Below are positions 37,027-49,300 of a stretch of DNA of 64,000 bases, piece by piece (position 1 is the first letter of the stretch; each line of letters opens with the position of its first letter). The DNA lies in assembly GCA_032622095.1 (NCBI GenBank), contig CP136066.1, forward strand, positions 153,599,152 to 153,663,151, in the 5' to 3' direction. The notes below the pieces were generated by a model. It was given only the letters and a program-made list of their open reading frames with translations. It had not been told where the DNA came from and did no database searches. The position numbers were made by a program, and so were the translations under genes. Source of the DNA: Siphonodentalium dalli (taxonomy: Eukaryota > Mollusca > Scaphopoda > Gadilida > Siphonodentaliidae).

Positions 37027-40000
37027 AACCTCACAAATATATCATTATGGTAGAACGGCGTGTTGTCGATTTCTTATCCACAGCCGAAACTTAATTGTTA
37101 GTTTCATATATCATTCTTGAAATCAACAGGTCTACATTAGTTACTAGCTAAACAAGACAGTTTGTCATACGTGTATACGTAACTGTGAAATTGCGTTTTT
37201 TTTTTCGTTCTCCGTGAACGGATTCTCAAAATGTTTGGTTTTCCAAAAAAACAGGATTCAAACTTTCTTAACTGGACTCCATGCGTTCATTTAAATAGAT
37301 GAATAAATAGTGGGAAAGACAGACAATCCTAGTTCATAATGAATTTAAGTATATAAATATAAATAATAAACGGCGGATTCAACGTGGTCATGGGTTTTGA
37401 CCGCGATTAAAAATCAGCAAACTCCACATGAACCCCTTCGGGGTTCATGCAGTTTGCTGATTTTTTTCTCGCGGTCAAAATCCCATGACCACATTGAAAC
37501 CGCCGTTCATTTCTTATTAGAAAATTAGCAAACCTTGACAGAAAGCCAATCTTCACTAGGGATACACACTACAGTTTACTTGTTACAGTTGTCCATCCAT
37601 CAGCGTTTGACATGTCTGTTGATCTCCTATTAGCCAATTTTTTAAACCAATATTATCTACAGCTGGAACCACAATCATCGCAGAATTTATTATTAGGACC
37701 TGTCTCCTGTTTATACTATTGTTGATAACACACCTCTTTTTATCTGCCGCCCGGAAATTTTTCGGCGGGGGATATAGGAATGGGTTCCGTCCGTCGGGGT
37801 ATCCTTCTGTCCATCCATCTGTCTGTCCCGAAAAGTTGTCTGGGATTTTTTTTTTAACAATTATCAACGGATTTTAAAGATTTGTGGTATATGAGTTCAC
37901 AGGGGGAATATCTGAAAAGGGTTTCACCATAGTTACAGCCCTTTGGTTGTCATTTTTAGGCATTTAGCACCCATGAAAATTTGTCCTGGGTTATTTTTAA
38001 CAATTATCAACCGATTTGAAAGATTTTTGGTTTGTGCGTTCACAAAGAGTATCTGTAACGAGTTTGCAAACTAGGCCCGGTCGTACATTTTTTACCACAG
38101 TTACTGCCCTTTATCAATGGGTTTGAAAGATTCTTGGCATGTGAGTTCACAAGAGTAGTATCTGAAACGAGTTTGCAAACTAGGCCCGGCCAGTCATTTT
38201 CACCAGAGTTACTGCCCTTTGATTGTCATTTTTTGGCATTTAGCACCCACGAAAAGTTGTCCGGGGTTATTTCGAAAAATTATCAATGGATTTCAAAGAT
38301 TTTATGTGACTTCACAACAGGAGTATCTGAAACGATTTCACAAACTAGGCCCGGCCTGGCATTTTTGTCAGAGTTATGGCCCTTTGATTGTAATTTTTGG
38401 TGTTGCAACTAAAATTTTAAGCCCGAACTAAAACAAATATCAACCAATTTCAAACAAATATTAACTGATTTCAATTATGTTTTACCATATTTTGAAAATG
38501 CCCATTCCCCAACTTTGCCCACACTTAGGTAGGGGATTCCGCCATCAGCGACTGGTTGTTAATCATGGTCTATCGGTATAATAACTGGACTGTGTCATGT
38601 TTTTAGTTCTTATGGTTCTCGTGGTAATCACAAAGGGCAGTCATGAAGTTTTATGTACAAAATCATGCGTGATGTTTTCAGGTCAGTTTGGACTTCATGA
38701 AGTTATGGTCCAACGTTCAAATTTCCACTATTTGCATTCTTTGTAATGCAGAAACTTACCTCTTTCATATAATATTTTTTTGAATATATTGTCCCCCCCT
38801 ACATTCTGATTTGTTATTATTAGAATTTAATTTATTTCACTCCTTTGAAGTAATTTTTGTATCCCAAAGAGAATTGGGGCGGGGGTATTCTAGATTGACT
38901 GCATCCATCTGTTTGTCTGTCTGTTATCCGTCCGCCCAGCTTGATAACTCAAACAAATAGAACCAATTTCAATAATTTTTGGTATTCAAGTTGCTTGACA
39001 CAGTATCACAAATCAGTGAGCAAATCAGTTTTGTCCTGAATTCTTTGCCTGAGTTATGGACCTTAGTTTGTCAATTTTTCATGACTTTTATACCTCTGGC
39101 TTGATAACTCAAACAGATATGAAACGATTTCAATAATTTTTGGAATACAAGTTGCTTACCACAATATCTGAAATCAGTGAGCAAACCAGGTCTTTCCCAA
39201 TTTTTTGCCTGAGTTACGGCCCTTTTTTCGGCAATATTCTCTATTCTGACTCGAATTAGTGCGAAAAAATCACTCATTGTGTAAGTTTTTTTTGTAAAAT
39301 TTGGGCAAACTATGTGTGTATCATGCAATTTCTAAATCTTTTTTCCAAATAATTATTTATGCATAGTGCCGAAGTGAGTTCTACAAAGTAAAGTTTTGTT
39401 GTTGTAGGAATCTTATGAAACTTTTTATAAGGGGATCCGTTTCCATATCGACAGCGATTCACACTGTGATATCGATATTGAATCGAATCTCGAATATTTG
39501 CAGGGCCCTATTTATCCCTTATCTATTTTCAGAGCTTGGGAGTACACATGGATTATATGGATCCTATCACTGTAAGTTTTTCAAGCCACACCTAACAAGG
39601 TATGAAAGAACTTGTCTTTGCATTTACAAATTCGATTACTTATTAAGATCATTAGAGATTACTTATTAAGATCATTAGAGAACTTGTCAATTTTTCAGCC
39701 TATACTACTGACAATATGGTATGGCACATCCATATGCCTTTTACCCTTCCATGACTGGAGCTTCCTGAAATTTTGCGAAAACCTTGTGCCTAACAATATT
39801 TACCTTGACCTTGTAAGCCAGTGTATTCTCTTATATATGTGAGGCTCCCTATGGGAAACTCACATATATAAGAGAATGCACTGGCATATTCAGGATCTTT
39901 AATGCTGCACCAGTGCAGCACCAGTCATGAAAGGGTTAATAAATTTTTATATTTGTATATCAGTGAAGGTATTCTTGTTATGTCCGTTGTCTCAAATAAA

Positions 40001-43000
40001 AATTAATCAATCATTGCAGTATGAACATCACAACAGTGGTGTGTATTTGTATTTGTAACTGCAGCTGGCAACTACCTAGGAATTTGGGGGGATCAGCAGG
40101 GAGAGCCTCTGTTGAGTGGGGGTGCCCACCTTGAAGCAGACCAAAATTTCAAGTTCAAGAAATTCCATCCCCCCCCCCCCCCTATGGTTAGAAATTTACA
40201 TTTCAGTTCAGCCAAAAACTTTTGACCTAAATTAGAAATAATATTCGACTTTCGGACTAAAAACAACAAATTTCACACTGAATGCTGGTTAGAATATCAA
40301 ACTATCAGAACATATACAACCTACTTCTGGTCTGTACTTTCAAACTAATGTTGTGTCTGGCATATAATTTCCAACCCTTAAAAATATTGGCCAAAGTTGT
40401 GGGGGTGTATGGCCGAAAGCTCTTAACATTAAAGAAAACAAGTGTAAAAAGGTGTATCTCTTCAATCCCTATCATTGGTACAGGCTTGTACGGCTGAAGT
40501 CACTTTTCTAACAGTCTGTTATCAGAATGCTTTGATTGAAGTTTATGGTATTTACATACAAAATATAAGAATAGTTATGAGCAGTATTGGTGAGTTTTAT
40601 TGGAAGTATTTTGGCTAAAATGTTGATTTAAGTAAAAGTATTATTCTAATAATAATAGCTAATGTTAGGTACCATAGCTGTATTGGGGAGCCGTTTTAGG
40701 TATGGCTCATATACTGAGAAAGGTCAGTTTAACTGCTTGAGGAGGAACATTACAGTATTACCCAGCTGTGTGGTTAACATAGGTGTTTGACAGTCCATCT
40801 AGCTCCTAAGTTGGTAACCATAGAACAGTTTCTGTGCTTTGAGGAGCCATTTACCCGAATTAATTGGCCCAAAAAATATCGCCAGTGCCAGAAAAAAATG
40901 GCCCAATGTATTTTTTAAATGACAATGGAGTACATATCCAATAACACCTTCAAGACATGCAAAGCAGCCAAGAAGTTGTCAAAGTAATTAAACACAGTGC
41001 CCGGATTAGATGCAGGAGCAAAAATCTCCCACATTGCTTGCTGTAGGCTTGCATGTTTATTTTCTCAGTGTCTAGGATTTCAATAGTTTTATAGCTTTAT
41101 CCATCAGTAAACAACACAAGCACATGTTGTCGCAAATAAATGCAAGTTGCGTAAGTTATAGTAGATATCATGCATAAATATTCTTTTAACCCTTTCTTGA
41201 TGGGACCTGCACTGGTTTAACAATGCAGATCCTGTGCATTCTCTTATAGATGTGAGTCTCGCATATATAAGAGAATGCACTGACATAAAAGGTCAAGGTA
41301 AATATTGTTAGGCCAATGTATTCTCTTGTATATGCGAGGCTCCCTATGGGAGACTCGCATATATAAGAGAGTGCATTGGCACAGGGTTTTTGCAAAATTT
41401 CAGAAAGCTCCAATCATAGAAGGGTTAAATTACAATATATTACACCCAACTGTTTTTGATGTTACTTAGTTTTAAATTCCCGAAATATAAATGGCCCAAG
41501 ATATTTTCAAATGGTTTTGGCCCATCGATTTTCTGGTCGAGCGCGAACACTGCTATAAAATCACATGACTATATGTTATACGTTTGAGGGCATTAGCCTA
41601 ATAGGATTAAAATGTCAATTATTATCCAACAATTTTGGTCCGAACAATTTTGAAGATGGCAGACAAATAACTTCTTTAACCCTCTCTTTTCTGAATGCTC
41701 ATTTATATAGTATGGTCGTTTGCTGAACTTATTATTAGAACATTTCCCTCCAACAAATAGGACTCCTTCTGCACTTGTATTATCTGCTGTCTGCTTTTTT
41801 CCCCGAAAATTCCTCCAAATGAATAATAGACAATTACAATGTATAATTTTGAAACTGAGTGGGAAAATGACGATAGGCCGTTTGTTGAATTAACTCTCTG
41901 AACATTTCCCTCCAATGAATATGAATTCTTCTGCACTTGCATTATCCTTTTGTACATCTGTCATCTGCTAATTTTTCCTGAACATTTGTCCAAAATGAAT
42001 AATAGACCATTTGAATGTATAATTTTATAACTGGGTGAGAGAATAGGTTAATAGGTAGAGATAATCTGTTTTTGTTATAATGTTTTAGGGCAGTAAGTTG
42101 ATGTTTCATGCTGTGTGGAAATATCTAACAGAGGAGTTGTTTGCGGATCCGTTGAATAAACAGCCATCACAGAGGGAGCTAACTCAATCTCATCATGATG
42201 CCTTTATGGCCGAGAGGGTCACTGTCTATCTGGAAAAAGATAAATATTTTAATCAGTTGGAGAGCAATAGAAAAACTGGTGTGTATTCATCCATAAATTT
42301 TAAAATTATAATTGTATTCAGAGTTCTAGACCAATTTTTACTAAAATTGTTTTACCTTTATTCGAACACTATTCTATAAAATAACATATTTGGAACAAGA
42401 AGTGCCTCTTTAAAGACACTTATTTTGTTTAATATTGGCTTTTTTATCCATTTATTTCACATAGTATTGACATTTTAAAGGGGGACTGTACACTAAATCT
42501 GGCCATTGTAATTTGATGGTCGCTTAAATGGTCTGATTTAGTGTACAGTCCCCCCAATAATTATTTTGTGATGTTTTTTCACTAACAAAATTACTTTCTA
42601 TTGTATTTATTAAAGTGATGTGAAACACTCTGGTAGGTGATAAAATAGAAATGGAGGATAATCTTGCTCAAAGTAGTTATCTTTAGACATCTTAATCCAA
42701 ACTTACAACACACACAGTCATTATTATATATTAATTACATTCAATGACTCTCAATGGTGAAATAGTTTTTGTTACTTTAACGCCGATAGTTGCATCCCGA
42801 ATCGAAAAGTAAATATTTACAATTGAGCATAGTTCAGACAATGTTTTCTATTGAGTGGTACCGTCGATTTACTTGAGATTTTTGATGATGTAGTAGAATG
42901 CTATATTCCTCCAGTTGGCATTGTGTCTGAATAATAACTCAACAGTTTAACGCACACGAACAAGTCCATAATATGTCTTTAATCTATTTTGTATGTCACA

Positions 43001-46000
43001 TTTGGTTTTCGATATCTCTTTCATTGAAACAAAGTTAAAAGTGATATGTGTATTTGATGCACGTTGTCATTCTCAACATAATCCATTCAAAATTGTGAAC
43101 CCATCAGTGGGTGATGCTTGTGAATGGAAAACTGAAGTTAGCAATGACTGTTTTAACGACATGTTCAACTTGAATTACAATGTGTATTACGTCACTTTTA
43201 TTGCTGTATTGTGTAGCACACATTCAGCTGAAGGCATATTCTGTGATAAATTGAGTATGAAGGATATAAGATAAGTCATATATAATAATAGCATTATACA
43301 GTTGTCGCTTGCACTTGAGTGAGACACAGGGTTTTTTTTTGCCTGTTTCAGTCATGGATTGTCATGCTGCCAGGCACTCGGGTGTCTTTTCAGGTCGAGA
43401 GTGGCAACAAATCTGCATGTTTCATTCAAACAAGGGTGACAACTGTTTTGTTATCCTGCAATGGTCCGCATACTTGCGGCAATGAAAGGTCTATAATGTT
43501 CAATCACCATACATTCTTTAATCAAATTTAATTTATGTTCAAATCCTTGCATTCATGATGGAACTGTAATTTTCCTCCATTTTGCTGGTCAAGTGGTGGA
43601 AATCAGATGACGGAAAGAGGTGTAAAGAAATTTTGAATTGAAGTACCAAAGCGACGTAATGTCTGCTTTCATTTCATGTCAATTTCAATAATGTTAACAT
43701 GTGAAAATAACAAGCTTTGGCAAGCCTTGAAAGAGTGTGTCTGTCCTTTGCAGAATGAGGTTCCCTGAGGGTTAATTTAGTGAAGCTACCTCACAGTGGG
43801 CTAGCATCACTAAATTCACCCTCTGGGGACCTCATTCTGTTAGCCCTCATCTTCTGGGAAGTATCTATCGTCTCATATTAAATTGTTTTTAATTACTTTT
43901 CCCCTTCTGTTCAGTTACTATATCCCCTAATTTCCAGAAGATAAAATGCATAATCGAGGTGACTAATGGGTGAACATCACCAACTTCAACTGGGGAACTT
44001 CAATCTGATCCTAGGTCTCCCATAGCAGTTGAGGCCTCAGCATAATAAGGTTCCCAGAGGGTGAATTTGGTGATGCTAGTCCACCATGCGGGATAGCATC
44101 ACTAAATTCACCCTCTTGGACCTCATTCTGCAAATGACAGACACACAATTTCAAGGCTTGAGCTTTGGTTGTGATAAAAAATTTACAACAGACTGTTCAG
44201 CAATTTAAGGCAATTCTTGTGAAGTTGACGGAATATTTGTAGCGGAGAGGAAAATTATCCAACAATTCAGAACTACTTGATGATTTGAACTCCTGAGCTT
44301 TTTAACAAGAAACTTATGTACAATGTCACTTCAGTAGATCTGAGCTGCATAATACATGTAATGCTATTGTGCACCTATTCGGCCTACGTGGTGTTATATA
44401 AAATGGCTTAATGTCACACTGTCCAACCGGCTCACAGCCTATTAGTGCAAACAGCGGCCCATCAGTGTCCCATATATCGGCCCATCAGTGTTTTTTGTCC
44501 ATTTTGTAGAATCACAATCACAAGGAATTGTCCGAATAATGTTGAAATAAAATTATAATGGGTCTACAGTACAGAAGTTCGACTAAGTATGACTAAGCGA
44601 TGGTATCCTCATTCCAACACACACTAATGATAAACTTCATAGTGAAGTTAACTAACCCCAGAGTTAGTCATAGTGACTTGCTGAAATGTATGAGTTAGTC
44701 AAAATGGCTTGAGACAAATACTTGGGTTTATCATATTAACGTTTTTTCCATGCGTTGGTTGTGCATTTTCATACCCGCTGGGCCGATATCTATATACTTA
44801 TACATGTAGCGCCGTCAAAGCATGTTGTTTTTCATACAGTAACACAAGTTACAAGTAACATGTAGGTGTGGCTAATATATTGTTTTTATGTAGTTCTCAC
44901 CTAAACCGCTCTAATACATGTTTTAAAGATTATTCAGGGTTCCGGGCTATTTTTACAAAGCATGTCTTACATTTTATATCCATGTGGCTTCTATTGTATA
45001 ATGTTACATGTTTGGAACTATACGTTTTACACAAAAAACATGGCCACCAGCAGCCATCTTGGATTTTACACATTGCATGACTAAATCATTCAGCACACCT
45101 TACAGAAACATCCCGCATCTGATCTTCTACAAACTTCATTGGATCTTCAGGGTGACCTTTTGATGGGAGCCATCCATCGACTGTTACCGAAATTCAATAA
45201 AAAAACATGGCCACCAGCAGGTATCTTGGATTTTACTATTTGCATCATTAAATTCCGTCGGCACACCCTACAGGCCACATCCCTCATCCGATCATCACCA
45301 AACTTTATTTAGACATTCGGTGTGACCTCTAGATAGGAGCCACCAATGTTTTCCCATATTCAATAAAAACAAGGCCTCCAGTAGCAATCTTGGATTTTAC
45401 ATTTGATTCCATTGGCTCATTCTGCAGCCCACATTTATTGGTGAAATGTTTTGAAAATTGCATGTTTAGGATCACTTCTAGATGGGAACTATCAAATAAT
45501 TTTTTTTTTTATGAAAAACATAGTTGCCAGCAACCATCTTGGATTTTACTCTTCGCATGACTAAATACTCCAGCATGCCCAACAGTCCACATTTTTAATC
45601 CAATTGATCCCAAACTACATATGGCTCTTCCTTATCACTCCATTGACACTTTCATTAATTTCCAGGTAGACCCACCCTTATAACAGGAGAATCTGGATCA
45701 GGGAAATCAGCTTTGATTTGTTGTTACCTGAGCATGCTGCAGGCGACATATCCAAATATTGTTATATTCTATCATTTCATTGGCTGCTGTAAAGGTTCAA
45801 CTAGTGAGTATAATATAATATCATGATTATTCATTGATATTATAGTATTATTTACTGAGCTCATTTAACCTCTTGGCAGCTATTCATCCGAACTGAGTAT
45901 TGACATAAAATGTAACGTTGTGCTCATTTAATAACAATTTCCATTCAATTAAGCAGTGACTATAAGCCCATACAAAGTAAATGTTTTGTTTTCTCTGCAG

Positions 46001-46305
46001 TTTTCTCTTCTGAAAAGCATATATTTGGGCAATATTTCTTTTTGTTCCCATTCTTCAATGAACCCATCCAGTACCCCATATATCGACAGAAAAAACATTA
46101 CTCTTGGCAATCCAAAATTATTGCAGTCAATTTCAATTACAGTTACATGTAATTGCACATCACTTAGGGGTCATCTCAAAACTCCTATCGGGAAATCAGC
46201 CTATTTCCCGATAGATCCCGATAGCATATATATACAGTAATCGGGAAATTATCGGGAAATGACGCAACGTTTTTCGGGAAATTATCGGAATATTTACCGA
46301 AGTTT

Positions 46306-46360
<55 letters not shown>

Positions 46361-49300
46361 TATATCTACTCTGTTCTCTATTCTTATAAGTTGAACATAG
46401 CCTAATTGTTGACAGTGTCGAATTTCACGATTGCATCATCAAGGTCAAGGTAACACGATGCGATTTATTTGTAGTACTTATATTTCGTCATCTTTTTTCA
46501 AAAAGATGTCTTGCTAACTTTTATTTAGTTTGATATCTCAAATGCGCGTACTTTTATCTATATTAATAGCCAGTCCATCGTTTTAAAATGACTTGACAAT
46601 ATTATGTCATATATGACCATATGACGGACATGATCGACGCTTCGAAATATGCAGGGATCTATCGATCATAACTGGGTCAAGTACGAACATTAGGTGCATA
46701 TGAGGTTCTCGGAGGGGTAAAACATTTTGTCAGCACTGATTATTTTGTTTTTGTGTGATCACTAATGTTCACATTCACTGCGCATTATCACTTAGATAGC
46801 TTCCAGTAAACTCGCCAAATTGTGATGTGAAAAATTAAAGAATTGACTGCGTAAAACTTGTGTTATGTTTATATTTGTCAATATAGGCGGCGATCGAGGC
46901 GAACACGTGCAATACGCGCCATTTTCAAAAATAATGATTTAGCGCACTTCGTTATCTGCATTTTAAGAATTACCTTGTCAATTTTACACTGAGTATGATT
47001 GATAAAAAAATACAATGGGAGAAATTATATTTATTGGCCGTAGTTTTGAGAACAAATTTATTCTTGAATGATGAATCGAAGTCCTTGTTTACTAGACACT
47101 GATGGCGCCAAAAAATAAGCGCAAATCAGGTGGGGGAAATCAGCCGAACAATATAGTTCTCAAATATTGTTTAAAGAGAGCTACCTGCGATTGAAAATCG
47201 ACTATTTGAAGCCAATGTGTAGTAATTATCGTAATCTTGGTAGTTTATTCGATTTTTATCAATATATATTTGAATTTTTTCTCAGGTTCACTTTGGACCA
47301 GTCTATTGCTACAGTGTTGAAGGGATACTACCTTTATGAAACTTTATTCTTTTTTATGTTTCCTTCAGAGCGCTTATAGGAGATATGTGCTGTATGAATA
47401 ATATGCAAAAAATAATTCAAAAGACAATTTAATAACTTCAAATCAAAACTTGAAACGTGTAGAGTTTTAATTCTTTTAAACAAGTTTCCACCCCAATAAA
47501 AATGTGCGTAGGAAGGAAGCTGTGGACGATTCCAAAAGTAATGACAACAAATTGAACCGGAAACAGAAACAAATATATAAACAAAACAACATGCTCGATT
47601 CTTGAAATAAATGGGTAAATTATCGGAAAGTTATCGGCAATACATTACTTTCGGAAAATTATCGCGAAATTTTCGGGAAATCAGCGTGTTATCGGAATAT
47701 TTAGATGCGGTATCGGAATATTTTCGGGAAATGGCGACCGCTCTATCGGGATCTATCGGGGAAATGTAGAAGAAAGTTTTGAGTTATCGGGATATTTATC
47801 GGGATCCCGATAGTAGTTTTGAGATGACCCCTTAATCCTTTCTAATTTTGGTCTATCATTCATTTGGAGGTGTGTTTGGGAAAAATGAGCAGATACAAAC
47901 AGACGAAAAGATAATATAAGTCCAGAAGTAATCCTATTCACAGGTGGGAAATGGGTTAATACCATAAAACACAATTCTCACTCATTCATTTTAACCATTC
48001 CATGAATGGAGCTTCCTGAATTTTACGAAAACCATGTGCCAATGCATTCTCTTATATATGCGAGTCTCCCATAGGGAGCCTCATATATATATAAGAGAAT
48101 ATATTGGCCTAACAATATTTACCTTGACCTTGTAAGCCAGTGCATTCTCTTATATATGCAAGGCTCCCTATGGGAGACTCGCATATATAAGAGAATGCAC
48201 TGGCACAGGATCTTTAATGCTGCACCAGCGCAGCTCCCGTCATGAAAGGGTTAAAGAATGTTCAAATAATAAGTTCAACAAATGGCTATTTGTTAAACTT
48301 ATTATCTGAACTTTCCCCTTGTAAACTACATGGCATTGGGCAGTCCTTGAAATTACCTATGGCCTGCATCGAATATCCAGTCATAAAAGTGTAAAAGATA
48401 TATCTCTTTTTACAACAACATAATTTTTATCAAACTTGATTTAAAGACTACTGAAGATTGGGTATACTATTTTTCTATAAAGACATAATATAACTGGATT
48501 ATTGCTGATGCAGCCGAGCATTATTTGTGGTGAAATCTCTCTTTCTAAAAAACTTGTGTCCTGATCCCTTTGTATGTTACTTTTTGATACGTTAAAATAT
48601 GTTTAAAGTAGTTGAAATGAAATTTGCATTGATGAAGATAGAGTTCTCCCTCTTGGTACACTCTGAATGTTTTCGCGAGATTTCTTTGGGACTGCTACAT
48701 CACAACTATTTAGGTGAACAAGATGTTGTGAGCAGACTGAAGATTGAGTTGAGTGATACAGATGAAGAAAAGTTACAAGACACCCCTTTGGAAGCAGTCA
48801 TAGAAGGTTTGGTTAAAGCAGGAAAACAGATTGTTATTGCTATTGACGGACTTGATAAACTGGATCCTCCAGGAAAAGACAAAATTGTAAGTTTGTTTAT
48901 GTCTATTAAGGCCTCTATTATTAAAATGTCTTGTTTGCACAATGTAAAAAGTTTGGGTAGGTATGTTGTCTTATATTTTTTTTTTTTTAGCTTAACTTTA
49001 CAAAGTAAAGTTTGAGCTATTGCCATGGGTTGGCATCCATCGTCCATGCGTCAACAATTTCCTTTGGCATGCCCTACAGGCCGCATCCCTCATCTGATCT
49101 TTACCAAACTTCATATGTAGCTTCATGGTGACCTATAGATTTTCAAATTTCCAAGTTTTGATGAAAAATATGGCTGCTAGCAGCCATCTTGGATTTCAAA
49201 TTTGAATCCATTGGCACGTCCTACAGCCTGTAATTATGGCCAGATCATTTTTTAATTTTGCATGCATGATTGTGATCACCTGTATATGGGAGCTATCAAA

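Larger units (their letters stand above)
36030..39532. other. Intron 3, repeat-filled
   Basis: 3.5 kb. No second gene recognised, although a minus-strand frame at about 36435-36720 (94 residues from an internal ATG) is open. It includes the C54 run 36972-37025, a hairpin element 37371-37505, and tandem family 2 at 37850-38430 and 38930-39240. Confidence 0.7.
39572..42088. other. Intron 4, repeat-filled
   Basis: 2.5 kb. Holds a short direct duplication at about 39640-39680 (TTATTAAGATCATTAGAGA), TTAA-type elements 39744-39935, 41190-41424 and 41680-42047, and a dispersed repeat at 40090-40330. 40340-41180 has no recognised feature. Confidence 0.7.
42279..45665. other. Intron 5, repeat-filled
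   Basis: 3.4 kb. Contains a small hairpin 42480-42555 (GGGGGACTGTACACTAAATC and complement), an inverted-repeat element 43713-44168, and tandem family 1 array 45030-45650 that runs almost to the exon 6 acceptor. 42560-43700 and 44170-45030 have only short frames and no recognised gene. Confidence 0.7.
45804..48713. other. Intron 6
   Basis: 2.9 kb, mostly the PIF/Harbinger-like element 46167-47831, followed by a degraded TTAA element and the TTAA element 47995-48250. 48255-48713 has a partial copy of the CTTTTCT-type element (AATAAGTTCAACAAATGG...) and otherwise nothing recognised. Confidence 0.75.

Noticed and set aside
36869-37120. Proline-rich small protein
   Set aside because: The prolines are the C54 homopolymer; the flanks are not protein-like.
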